Positions 1 through 5,889 of a stretch of DNA of 6,558 bases are shown here, in pieces (position 1 is the first letter of the stretch; each line of letters starts with the position of its first letter). Below the pieces are notes generated by a model that was not told the DNA's origin, ran no database searches, and was given only the letters and a program-made list of their open reading frames with translations. Source of the DNA: Nitrososphaeraceae archaeon (GTDB lineage: Archaea; Thermoproteota; Nitrososphaeria; Nitrososphaerales; Nitrososphaeraceae); the NCBI GenBank assembly GCA_030038695.1, contig JASHSN010000390.1, positions 1-6,558 of the forward strand, read 5' to 3'. A program made the position numbers and the translations under genes.

Positions 1-1340
1 TCCTCTTCCATGTATTTCATATTACCTACTGCTATTCTTCTACCATTGTGGACTACAGCAACACCTCTGCCTACTTTTATGATGTTTTCATCGTTGTCTT
101 CATCACTAGCGATTATTCTAGTTTGATTAATATTGTTATCCTCCTTCACTTCAATTTGTTTCTCTTTAGCCTTTGCTACAATAGCCTTTGCTATAGGATG
201 ATTAACATTTTTCTCTGCAATAGATGCATATTCTAAAATTCTTAATGGATCAATTCTGGGATCAAATGAAACTGCCTCCGAAACAACTGGCTTGCCTGAG
301 GTCAAAGTACCAGTTTTATCAAATACCATAGTTCCTGCACTGCTTAGATTTTCAATCTGAAGTCCACCCTTTACTATAACACCCCTCCTTGACAGCTTAC
401 CATTAGAAGCAAGTAGAGCTATAGGAGTCCCGACAGCAAGTCCACATGCTCCTGCAACTACAATTACTGATAAAGTAGAGACAAGGTTCTGAGTAACAAT
501 AAAAGTAAGCACAGACAATCCAATTGCAAATTGAATTAATCTTGTGGCAAGCCTATCACTTAGCTTTTGGATGGGAGCTTTTGATGCTTCTGCCTCCTCA
601 ACTAAATTGATAATCTTTGCAAAAGTAGTATCCGTAGAAAGCTTGTCACATTTTATTTCCATCAAGCGTGTTAAGTTTGTAGTTCCTGCATACACACTAT
701 CACCTACATTCTTTTCAATAGGCACACTTTCACCGGTTATACTAGATTGATTGACAGTTGATGTACCTTTCAGAATATGACCATCTACAGGAATAATGTC
801 TCCTTCTCTTACTATCACAACATCACTTACTCTCACATCATCAACTAGGACTTCTTGTGTTGTCATGAGATTTGTCTCGCCTGACTTCTGGTTCTTGGTG
901 CTACGGTTTGTTTTAATAATTGCTTTTCTGGGAGCCAGATCATAGAGTAGCTGTATGTTTTTTCTCCCCTTTTTAACGATGAAGCCTTCAATAAATTCTG
1001 ACAAGAGTGCAAAGAATGTAATCACGATAGCTGCAAGAAATTGAGATAATGCAAGTGAAGCTATGATGCCAATTACCATTGAAAGCTCCATGTTTACCCG
1101 TCCGTTTCTCAATGCACCAAGTGATTCTTTGAATATTGGATAACCTCCAGCTAATACGGCAATAACGACTACAATATTTCCAAGCCATGTCGGTTGTAAA
1201 AGTTGCATCCAAGCTACTACCACAATTATTGTGGCCATTATTGCCAAGCGAACTATCTCTAGTCTTTTATTCTCTGGCTCTTTAGTCTTTTCAGTCTGCT
1301 GATTTGGCTGATAGGGCTTGAATTCACATGCTCCAGACAT
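1..1340 (-). CDS. P1B-like metal-transporting P-type ATPase, C-terminus cut by window edge
   Basis: Membrane pump that would use ATP to move a metal cation. An uninterrupted frame of 446 codons runs from ATG at 1340 to the window edge, so the end of the N domain, the rest of the P domain and the last helices are missing. In order: a short hydrophilic N-terminus without any CxxC metal-binding domain, hydrophobic segments near residues 28-44, 49-65 and 83-118, an actuator domain with TGES at 202-205, helices at about 268-312, the phosphorylation motif DKTGT at 341-345, and the His-Pro pair typical of P1B pumps at 381-382. The intramembrane CPC motif aligns with Gly-Ala-Cys (297-299, followed by GLAVGTP). 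I recall bacterial and archaeal relatives with AGACG..AGTP here, whose metal is unclear. The family call is firm; the substrate is unknown. The gene is transcribed away from the AAA-associated gene across a 501-bp spacer. Confidence 0.95.
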   Translation of the reverse strand, partial: MSGACEFKPYQPNQQTEKTKEPENKRLEIVRLAIMATIIVVVAWMQLLQPTWLGNIVVVIAVLAGGYPIFKESLGALRNGRVNMELSMVIGIIASLALSQFLAAIVITFFALLSEFIEGFIVKKGRKNIQLLYDLAPRKAIIKTNRSTKNQKSGETNLMTTQEVLVDDVRVSDVVIVREGDIIPVDGHILKGTSTVNQSSITGESVPIEKNVGDSVYAGTTNLTRLMEIKCDKLSTDTTFAKIINLVEEAEASKAPIQKLSDRLATRLIQFAIGLSVLTFIVTQNLVSTLSVIVVAGACGLAVGTPIALLASNGKLSRRGVIVKGGLQIENLSSAGTMVFDKTGTLTSGKPVVSEAVSFDPRIDPLRILEYASIAEKNVNHPIAKAIVAKAKEKQIEVKEDNNINQTRIIASDEDNDENIIKVGRGVAVVHNGRRIAVGNMKYMEE

Positions 1341-1368
1341 TTTCTAATATACCCTGGGGGGGCATAGG

Positions 1369-1375
1369 ATATAAA
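1369..1375 (-). promoter_or_regulatory. TATA box of the P-type ATPase gene
   Basis: Read on the minus strand, TTTATAT lies 29-35 bases before the ATG at 1340. An archaeal transcription start about 25 bases downstream would fall near 1345, giving an almost leaderless mRNA, in line with the lack of a Shine-Dalgarno sequence. A run of seven G (1356-1362 on the plus strand, C on the template reading) lies between the box and the start, which is unusual in this A/T-rich DNA. Confidence 0.6.
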
Positions 1376-1452
1376 TGTTTTTCACTTTGTTTTCTAATTT
1401 GTGGACCAAGAGAGTGCATGATGAGGTGTATGCCTATCTGCATTCTTTCCAC

Positions 1453-1488
1453 ATCACACGCCACCCTTTTTGTGTGATAAGTACACAC
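1453..1488. repeat. Two mutually exclusive inverted repeats
   Basis: ATCACAC (1453-1459) pairs perfectly with GTGTGAT (1472-1478) across a 12-base loop. The same GTGTG (1472-1476) can instead pair with CACAC (1484-1488) across a 7-base loop. The two hairpins cannot form together, as in an attenuator or switch. Alternatively this is a protein-binding site. No adjoining gene is obviously controlled by it. Confidence 0.4.
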
Positions 1489-1598
1489 GTTCGGAATAAC
1501 TTTCCAAAGTTAAATCGTTTTCAGGTATCGCGCGGCAAGAGATACTGATCCACAAATGTAACAGTTCTTTGATGGAAAGGTGGATTGGTACTAAATAT

Positions 1599-1619
1599 CA
1601 ATTTGCAATTTGCAATTTG
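1599..1619. repeat. Three tandem copies of CAATTTG
   Basis: Three perfect head-to-tail copies of the heptamer CAATTTG, with no spacer, lie 223 bp before the AAA-associated gene and 259 bp before the ATPase start. Short direct repeats of this kind can be regulator sites or arise by slippage. The period of 7 bp does not match a DNA turn, so slippage is at least as likely. Confidence 0.6.
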
Positions 1620-1794
1620 TAAGATAACTTTTGGAATGTTGTCCTTTACAATTCAGTTAAAAAAATAATCATTGAAAATGATAAAATAGACACCTGCCCA
1701 ACAGAGGATACATGAGATAACACATTGTAACGATAAGAGCCAGGCGTCCGCAAATCAAGACGTTCCTGCGGGCAAACTTTCACTCCAGTCTTAA

Positions 1795-1803
1795 AATATA
1801 AAT
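1795..1803 (+). promoter_or_regulatory. Probable TATA box of the AAA-associated gene
   Basis: AATATAAAT, within a longer A/T run (1791-1808), lies about 40 bases before the TTG start at 1842. A transcript starting about 25 bases downstream would have a short leader of roughly 15-20 bases. TATAAAAT at 1831 is too close to the start to serve this gene. Confidence 0.4.
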
Positions 1804-1841
1804 TTAAATGATCCCAAGATTATTGTAATCTATAAAATAAC

Positions 1842-2333
1842 TTGGATATACCCAAAGCGCACTATACAGTTCTTCTTGGATTCGTAGAAGTATTAGATGA
1901 TCTTGGAGGAAAATCAGACGTAGCAGGAATTGCTTCTAGACAAGGACTAGAGTTGGATGATCTCGTGCCAATACTTGAAACGGGAGAGATGTTAGGCCTA
2001 ATTCAGGTATCCGCAGGTGAGGTGTCTATAACTGAAAAAGGTCATCTCTTCATAGTAGCTAACCCAAAGGCTAGAAAAAAAATGCTAAAGGATGTAGTTG
2101 TTAATTTAGATACATTCAAGAAATTAATTGACCTAGTGAAGCAGAGCGACAAGGGATATATCACTAAAGATGAGGTTTTGGAGTTTGTTTCTAATGAGAG
2201 TTTGGCAACGCAGAGCCCCGATGGCGATCCCGATATATCAGATGAGTTCAACTGGATCGTTGAGTGGGGAAGACTACTCCTCATTTTAAACTATGATGCT
2301 AACGAAGAGATAATCAGTATTAGAAAGAAGTAG
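1842..2333 (+). CDS. Solo AAA-associated (ABC-ATPase C-terminal) domain protein
   Basis: A 163-residue cytoplasmic protein. Residues 9-55 (LLGFVEVLDDLGG, then LELDDLVPILE and MLGLI) and the distal EWGR followed by LNYDA (141-153) match the AAA-associated domain (PF09821), recognised from memory. That domain usually forms the C-terminal tail of nitrate/taurine/sulfonate-type ABC transporter ATPases. No Walker A, Walker B or signature motif is present and no ABC gene lies nearby, so here the tail stands alone. Its first part reads like a winged helix (GLELDDLVPILETGEMLGLI, then a small beta wing and TEKG at 64-67). An in-frame stop at 1833 and the early domain start force the TTG at 1842. No Shine-Dalgarno sequence is seen. 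A regulator or an ABC-ATPase partner are both possible; the role is unknown. Confidence 0.85.
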   Translation: MDIPKAHYTVLLGFVEVLDDLGGKSDVAGIASRQGLELDDLVPILETGEMLGLIQVSAGEVSITEKGHLFIVANPKARKKMLKDVVVNLDTFKKLIDLVKQSDKGYITKDEVLEFVSNESLATQSPDGDPDISDEFNWIVEWGRLLLILNYDANEEIISIRKK

Positions 2334-2350
2334 CGAAATTGTCTCTAAGA

Positions 2351-2406
2351 TTTTGTGCTTTATTCTTGTTCTTCTTGTTCTTCTTCGCTACTCTCTTCCC
2401 TTTCTG
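2351..2406 (+). terminator. Pyrimidine-rich tract, probable terminator of the AAA-associated gene
   Basis: Starting 18 bases after the TAG at 2331-2333, the plus strand is almost pure T and C for about 55 bases, with several T runs and a 9-base near-repeat (TTCTTGTTC twice, then TTCTTCGCT). Archaeal intrinsic terminators are T-rich tracts without a required hairpin, which fits. On the minus strand the same tract encodes a 19-codon acidic reading frame (2360-2419). Confidence 0.4.
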
Positions 2407-2419
2407 GTTCCTTGCTCAT

Positions 2420-2995
2420 AATATACACTACTTCTACTGGCTAATTTAGATACTCGACATATTAAATATAGACTTATGAGATCGTCATAGGTATGAGTAG
2501 TCGAGTTTCTCGAATTTGTTGCAGTTCTCATACATAGTTTATCACAGATGGAATGGAGAGAGGTTCTAAGATTGTATAATAAGCCTAGTAGCAGATGGTT
2601 AGGTTGAAACCAGGTATCCTAAGCTGATGGAAAACCGTATCTCATTGTTAATATGGTATAATAATAGTCGTGACAAATCTTGTGAAAGTGACTATCGTTT
2701 GCATGACATCAGACTTTTGTATATTTGCTAGGCATGACCAATGGCAGATATTGTTTTCTCACTATATTATACATCTCTGATGCGACCCGTTTGTGGTTAA
2801 ATATGGATTTTCATGGGCAACACATATTGAACCTGATAAGTAAGTCGTATTCTACATAAGAAGACTAGATGGGAATCTAACAGGAAAAACATCGACAATT
2901 CATATTACGATCACAAATAAATGTGCTAGTCTTTACATTTGGTACAAAATCGCAAACAGTGATGTTCTGCGTGAATTATCTTTAATATGATTTCA
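2420..2995. other. Gene-free stretch with several small inverted repeats
   Basis: No convincing coding frame is seen on either strand; the longest are about 20 codons. Foldable pieces are: TATGA/TCATA (2475-2489); GTATGAG (2491-2497) with CTCATAC (2527-2533) enclosing TCGAG/CTCGA (2501-2513); ATAGTC (2664-2669) with GACTAT (2690-2695) enclosing ACAA/TTGT (2673-2683); and AAGACTAG (2861-2868) with CTAGTCTT (2926-2933). They could belong to small RNAs, but A/T-rich DNA produces such pairs often. There are no tRNA or box C/D features. Confidence 0.45.
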
Positions 2996-3043
2996 AACAA
3001 ATATACAAATAATTATGAGCTAACGTAGCTTGGTATATTTGTT
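2996..3043. repeat. Perfect 11-bp inverted repeat with nested hairpin, upstream of the secreted-protein gene
   Basis: AACAAATATAC (2996-3006) is the exact inverse of GTATATTTGTT (3033-3043). Between them AGCTA (3018-3022) and TAGCT (3026-3030) form a smaller hairpin with a 3-base loop, directly abutting the right arm. The element ends 20 bases before the TATA box of the secreted-protein gene, a position suited to a regulator site. The core 9-mer CAAATATAC recurs at 3682-3690 and, inverted, at 2719-2727. Confidence 0.6.
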
Positions 3044-3063
3044 GTACTACGTTCAACAACAGC

Positions 3064-3071
3064 ATATAAAA
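3064..3071 (+). promoter_or_regulatory. TATA box of the secreted-protein gene
   Basis: ATATAAAA is centred about 28 bases before the ATG at 3096. An archaeal start site about 25-28 bases downstream falls on or next to that ATG, so the mRNA is probably leaderless. This decides the start: the earlier in-frame TTG (3030) and ATG (3078) lie upstream of or too close to the box. Confidence 0.65.
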
Positions 3072-3095
3072 GATTGGATGCATACATACCATATA

Positions 3096-3359
3096 ATGAT
3101 AAGCAGTAAACTTGTTTTGACGTCATTCATCGCTTTTGCAATGTTAGCAATGGCAACAACGACAATCCTAACGCAGGAAGCATATGCAAAACACCACACC
3201 CAAATATTGGATTTGGTTAATGTACCATATGATACACGCGAATACTGTGGCACGAATTGGCAGGGCAGTTTCCATTTGAGTCTAGGGAATGCTTCTCTTA
3301 GTGTACCCGCCGGAATGTGCTTCCCTGATTACGGCGCCACGATGGGTCCAGCTACATAA
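3096..3359 (+). CDS. Small secreted protein with signal peptide, function unknown
   Basis: An 87-residue precursor. Lys5 is followed by a hydrophobic stretch (about 6-25) and then QEAYA at 27-31, a good signal peptidase I site, predicting a mature protein of about 56 residues starting KHHTQ. The mature part holds exactly two cysteines (Cys51 in EYCGTNW and Cys75 in GMCFPDYG), which could form one disulfide outside the membrane, plus aromatic and glycine residues but no further membrane segment. The EAYAK pattern is common among exported thaumarchaeal proteins. The ATG at 3096 is chosen over in-frame TTG 3030 and ATG 3078 because of the TATA spacing and because it gives a signal peptide of normal length. 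No family is recognised. It stands alone, with its own promoter and a hairpin after the stop. Confidence 0.75.
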   Translation: MISSKLVLTSFIAFAMLAMATTTILTQEAYAKHHTQILDLVNVPYDTREYCGTNWQGSFHLSLGNASLSVPAGMCFPDYGATMGPAT

Positions 3360-3381
3360 CTGACGAGTGGTTACAATCTAG

Positions 3382-3413
3382 TCCGGCATTTTGAGCCGGA
3401 TTTGACTAAATTT
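3382..3413 (+). terminator. Hairpin after the secreted-protein gene
   Basis: TCCGGC (3382-3387) and GCCGGA (3395-3400) form a perfect G/C-rich 6-bp stem with a 7-base loop. It starts 23 bases after the stop codon and is followed by short T runs (TTTGACTAAATTT). It is the most stable small hairpin in this A/T-rich window, and its position suggests 3'-end formation or protection of the mRNA end. Confidence 0.5.
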
Positions 3414-4234
3414 GCCAGCAATGTGATGTCGCATCGCAGAATGATATAGCCAGCCTAGATACGTATTAACAAACATTCGCGTATGTCGCTTCTGTAGCAA
3501 ATATCTTGACACAAGCTACGGCAGAACTTCTCGCCCCACGCTTTGTATAAAGATGAAGAAGATGAACTAGAAGGTTATTGTAGTAGGTCTGAATTAAAAT
3601 TACATATCAAAGACATCTTTGTTTGAATATGGTAATAAATTTTATAGACAGAATGAGGGCAATTATGGGAATACAGCAAGTCAAATATACGACCCTTCCG
3701 TTTCATAAAACATAATATCCGTATCAAATAGCCTTTGCACTATCTTGGCATGCCATCTCTGCTAGAGCTCGAATTACGATAACAGAACTAGCTCTGATCA
3801 TTCAGGACATCATACAAATGTACATCAATGTTAGCAGATGTCCATAAGTCAATACTTTCTGACACGCTTGTATAAATTGTTTTTCTGTATAAGTTGGCAA
3901 GTGCAATTCTCTGAATCGAGATTGTAAAGTCTTAGATAAGCAAGAGATATCATTTGAAGCGACGAATACGTTTGCAATTTTGATACAAAATCATATTGTA
4001 TCGAAACCGGACCGATCTTGAAAGAGCTGTATAGAGAGATTTGGATGGAAGAGTCAAAAATACTGGATACGTCGTCGATGACTTGCGCTACTAGTGAAAA
4101 ATATATCATTCGACCTATATTATTAACAAAGTAATTAAGAAATTGAGATTAGGGAAGGATCTATCCGCTATATCGATCCAAGAAACAACATTCAAATACC
4201 TCATAGACTATCCTCCTCCCGAGGATGTGGACTA
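3414..4234. other. Gene-poor stretch, probably decayed coding DNA in its last part
   Basis: From 3414 to about 3890 both strands are rich in stops; only a small inverted repeat (AGAGCT 3764-3769, AGCTCT 3790-3795) and a CAAATATAC copy at 3682 stand out. From about 3894 the plus strand is open in phase 2 up to TGA at 4019, in phase 1 from 3958 to TAA at 4132, and again in phase 2 from 4139. The phase-1 piece contains the protein-like GPILKELYREIWMEES. This pattern of overlapping open segments suggests a frameshifted old gene. A hairpin ATCCTC/GAGGAT (4210-4226) follows. A minus-strand frame of 86 codons (3849-4109) covers the same DNA but shows no recognisable feature. Confidence 0.35.
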
Positions 4235-4402
4235 ATGCTAAACTTTTCAGTATTGAAACAAAGTACTTTGGTAGTCCTAACAAGGTACAATAGGGCAAGT
4301 TTTAATGCATCAGTATTTTCACCAACAGGGGACCAATTCAATTTATTAAATTTAGGGACGGTTTCAAAAAGTACTTTGGAGTCAACGCAGGAAAGAGAGT
4401 GA
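4235..4402 (+). CDS. Possible small gene or gene remnant overlapping the MFS start
   Basis: A 55-residue frame from ATG 4235 to TGA 4400-4402. The frame is open further back to 4139 (88 codons without a stop) but has no earlier ATG. Its stop overlaps the GTG start of the transporter as GTGA, the usual arrangement for translational coupling. The product is hydrophilic (MLNFSVLKQSTLVV to STLESTQERE) with no recognisable domain. The two AAAGTACTTTGG palindromes lie inside it and are read in the same frame as Ser-Thr-Leu. It may be a true small gene, the tail of the decayed gene upstream, or a chance frame across a regulatory region. Confidence 0.25.
   Translation: MLNFSVLKQSTLVVLTRYNRASFNASVFSPTGDQFNLLNLGTVSKSTLESTQERE
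4259..4271. promoter_or_regulatory. Palindrome CAAAGTACTTTG(G), distal operator candidate
   Basis: CAAAGTACTTTG (4259-4270) is a perfect 12-bp palindrome, followed by a G that is also shared with the second copy. It lies 140 bp before the MFS start. A palindrome of this size suits a dimeric helix-turn-helix regulator, none of which is encoded in the window. Confidence 0.5.
4341..4350 (+). promoter_or_regulatory. Probable TATA box of the MFS gene
   Basis: ATTTATTAAA, followed by TTT, is the only strongly A/T-rich element at suitable distance. Transcription would start near 4370, leaving a leader of about 28 bases that carries the purine-rich AGGAAAGAGA just before the GTG start. Confidence 0.4.
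4368..4379. promoter_or_regulatory. Palindrome AAAGTACTTT(GG), proximal operator candidate
   Basis: The 12-mer AAAGTACTTTGG is identical to 4260-4271, displaced by 108 bp (close to ten DNA turns). Its 10-bp palindromic core ends 21 bases before the GTG start and falls about 18-26 bases after the A/T box at 4341-4350, that is, at the expected transcription start. A protein bound here would block initiation; binding both copies could loop the DNA. Confidence 0.5.
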
Positions 4403-5685
4403 CACCATTGCTGTATTCATTTCGATGGATTTCAAAGGATGGAAAGCTGTTATTAATCGCGCGAATACTCAGAACATTTGCTTACGGGTTTCTGAGCATT
4501 ATCCTTTCGATCTATCTAAAATTAATAGGATTCGATGGATTTCTAATTGGTCTAATACTCACCTCGACATTAATAAATAGTGTAATTTTTACTCTTGTGG
4601 CAAGCTTTTATGCTGATAGAATAGGTAGAAAGAAGATGTTAGTTATATACGCGATACTTATGGCTATTTCAGGTATCGTATTTTTCGTGACATCTAATTA
4701 CATTGCATTAATTGCTGCCTGTTTAATAGGTACCATTAATGTTACTGGAACTGAAACAGGGGCCTTTCTTTCTATAGAACAAGCCATGCTGCCTCAAACA
4801 GTAAAGGATACGAAGAAAAGAAATACACTATTTGCCTTTTACAACATGGTGGGAACATTTGCAATGTCGGCAGGCGTTCTAGTTTCGGGCTTACCGGGAA
4901 TTATTCAAGACCAACTAGGGCTAAGCGAAATTGCATCTATCAGACCCCTTTTTCTCCTCTACAGCATTTTAGGAGTAGCTGTTTTATCCACTTATTTTTT
5001 ATTATCCAAGAAAGCCGAATTAACAGAAAAAGATAATGAAGCTAGTCAAGATTTAGAAAATGATGAAACTGAAAAACCAAGATCAAAACCTTTAGCACAA
5101 ACGCTATCTCCTACGTCAAAAAAAATTGTTGGTAAATTATCGGGTCTTTTTGCTATTGATTCGTTTGGTGGTGGCTTTGTAATACAAAGTATTGTATCAC
5201 TTTGGTTTTTTACAAAATTTGGGGCGGATTTGACTTTGTTATCTTATATATTCTCGGTTGCTGGAGTCCTTACTGCATTTTCATTTCTTGCTTCAGCTAA
5301 GATCGCAGATAAAATAGGATTGATCAATACAATGGTGTTCACCCACATACCATCTAATATTCTATTAATACTTGTTGCATTTTCTCCTACTCTCCCGATA
5401 GCAGTAGCTCTCTATCTCGCGAGAATGGCTTTATCACAAATGGATGTTCCTACAAGACAATCATTTATTGTGGCAGCTGTTAAAGAGGATGAAAGAACTG
5501 CAGCTGCTGGAATAACCAACATCTCCAGAAATATCAGTCAAGCTATATCCCCGTCAATAGCCGGTTCAATATTGCAATCTGTATCGCTATTGTCCGCTCC
5601 ATTTCTCCTAGGGGGATTAATAAAAATTATCTACGATATAGCATTATACTTACAATTTAAGCGGTATGAAATCAAGACAAATTAA
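4399..5685 (+). CDS. Major facilitator superfamily transporter, 12 helices
   Basis: A 428-residue inner-membrane secondary transporter, normal MFS length. Two six-helix halves are joined by a charged, acidic cytoplasmic linker at about 204-240. The loop after helix 2 carries motif A as ADRIGRKK (72-79), and the second half has the weaker counterpart KIADKIG (301-307). The segment MDVPTRQSF (348-356), followed by ERTAAAGITN and ISPSIAG, is a pattern I recall from archaeal and bacterial MFS proteins annotated only as putative drug or general efflux carriers. The substrate cannot be read from the sequence. The GTG start is preferred: no ATG, GTG or TTG occurs in frame between the upstream stop (4303) and 4399, and AGGAAAGAGA precedes it. 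Its expression may be controlled through the paired palindromes upstream. No terminator is clear; a T6 run lies at 5810-5816. Confidence 0.9.
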   Translation: MTPLLYSFRWISKDGKLLLIARILRTFAYGFLSIILSIYLKLIGFDGFLIGLILTSTLINSVIFTLVASFYADRIGRKKMLVIYAILMAISGIVFFVTSNYIALIAACLIGTINVTGTETGAFLSIEQAMLPQTVKDTKKRNTLFAFYNMVGTFAMSAGVLVSGLPGIIQDQLGLSEIASIRPLFLLYSILGVAVLSTYFLLSKKAELTEKDNEASQDLENDETEKPRSKPLAQTLSPTSKKIVGKLSGLFAIDSFGGGFVIQSIVSLWFFTKFGADLTLLSYIFSVAGVLTAFSFLASAKIADKIGLINTMVFTHIPSNILLILVAFSPTLPIAVALYLARMALSQMDVPTRQSFIVAAVKEDERTAAAGITNISRNISQAISPSIAGSILQSVSLLSAPFLLGGLIKIIYDIALYLQFKRYEIKTN

Positions 5686-5889
5686 GAAATATGAGGTGAT
5701 CTTTAGCGCAGGATCATTATAACCTTCCTCCACCAAGTAAGGGATGACAGTAAGAGGTGGAAATCGCAAACCAACCTAGTTCTATAAGTCTCTAAGTTAA
5801 GTATCGCATTTTTTATCAACATATCATTATCTAAATGTTATTAATTTTAGACAAGAACAGCTTTAGCTCAGTAATTTATCATTCTGTAT

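Larger units (their letters stand above)
1341..1841. other. Gene-free divergent spacer with hairpins and a tandem repeat
   Basis: No open frame of useful length is seen on either strand between the two divergent genes. The spacer holds the two promoters, the competing inverted repeats at 1453-1488, the CAATTTG triplet at 1599-1619, and a hairpin whose arms are 1746-1752 and 1767-1773 (seven pairs including one G-U, 14-base loop) in a locally G/C-rich patch. The last could be part of a small RNA or an upstream regulatory site, but nothing further supports that. Confidence 0.5.

Noticed and set aside
544..1212. Alternative frames on both strands (544-750 plus; 988-1212 minus)
   Set aside because: Both lie inside the P-type ATPase gene, whose frame is continuous and carries all family motifs; these are shadows.
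1418..1426. ATGATGA resembling box C of a C/D guide RNA
   Set aside because: No CTGA box D within about 60 bases; the first CTGA is roughly 125 bases away.
2861..2933. tRNA-sized element with 8-bp end arms AAGACTAG/CTAGTCTT and inner hairpins GAAT/ATTC and CACA/TGTG
   Set aside because: It lacks the conserved D-loop and T-loop bases, and the inner stems are only four pairs; not a tRNA by eye.
3472..3570. Short plus-strand frame with VCRFCSKYLD, resembling half a zinc finger
   Set aside because: One CxxC pair only, no start codon, about 30 codons, no partner motif in any frame.
3849..4109. Minus-strand frame of 86 codons, MIYFSLVAQVIDDVSS to RVRKY
   Set aside because: No domain, odd composition (Ser, Leu and Tyr rich), no clear promoter, and it lies opposite plus-strand open segments that look more protein-like. 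It cannot be excluded but is not supported.
5727..5761. TCCACC/GGTGGA inverted repeat between the MFS gene and the transposase as a terminator or IS end
   Set aside because: Six pairs with a loop of more than 20 bases and no T run directly after; too weak, and the matching right end is outside the window.
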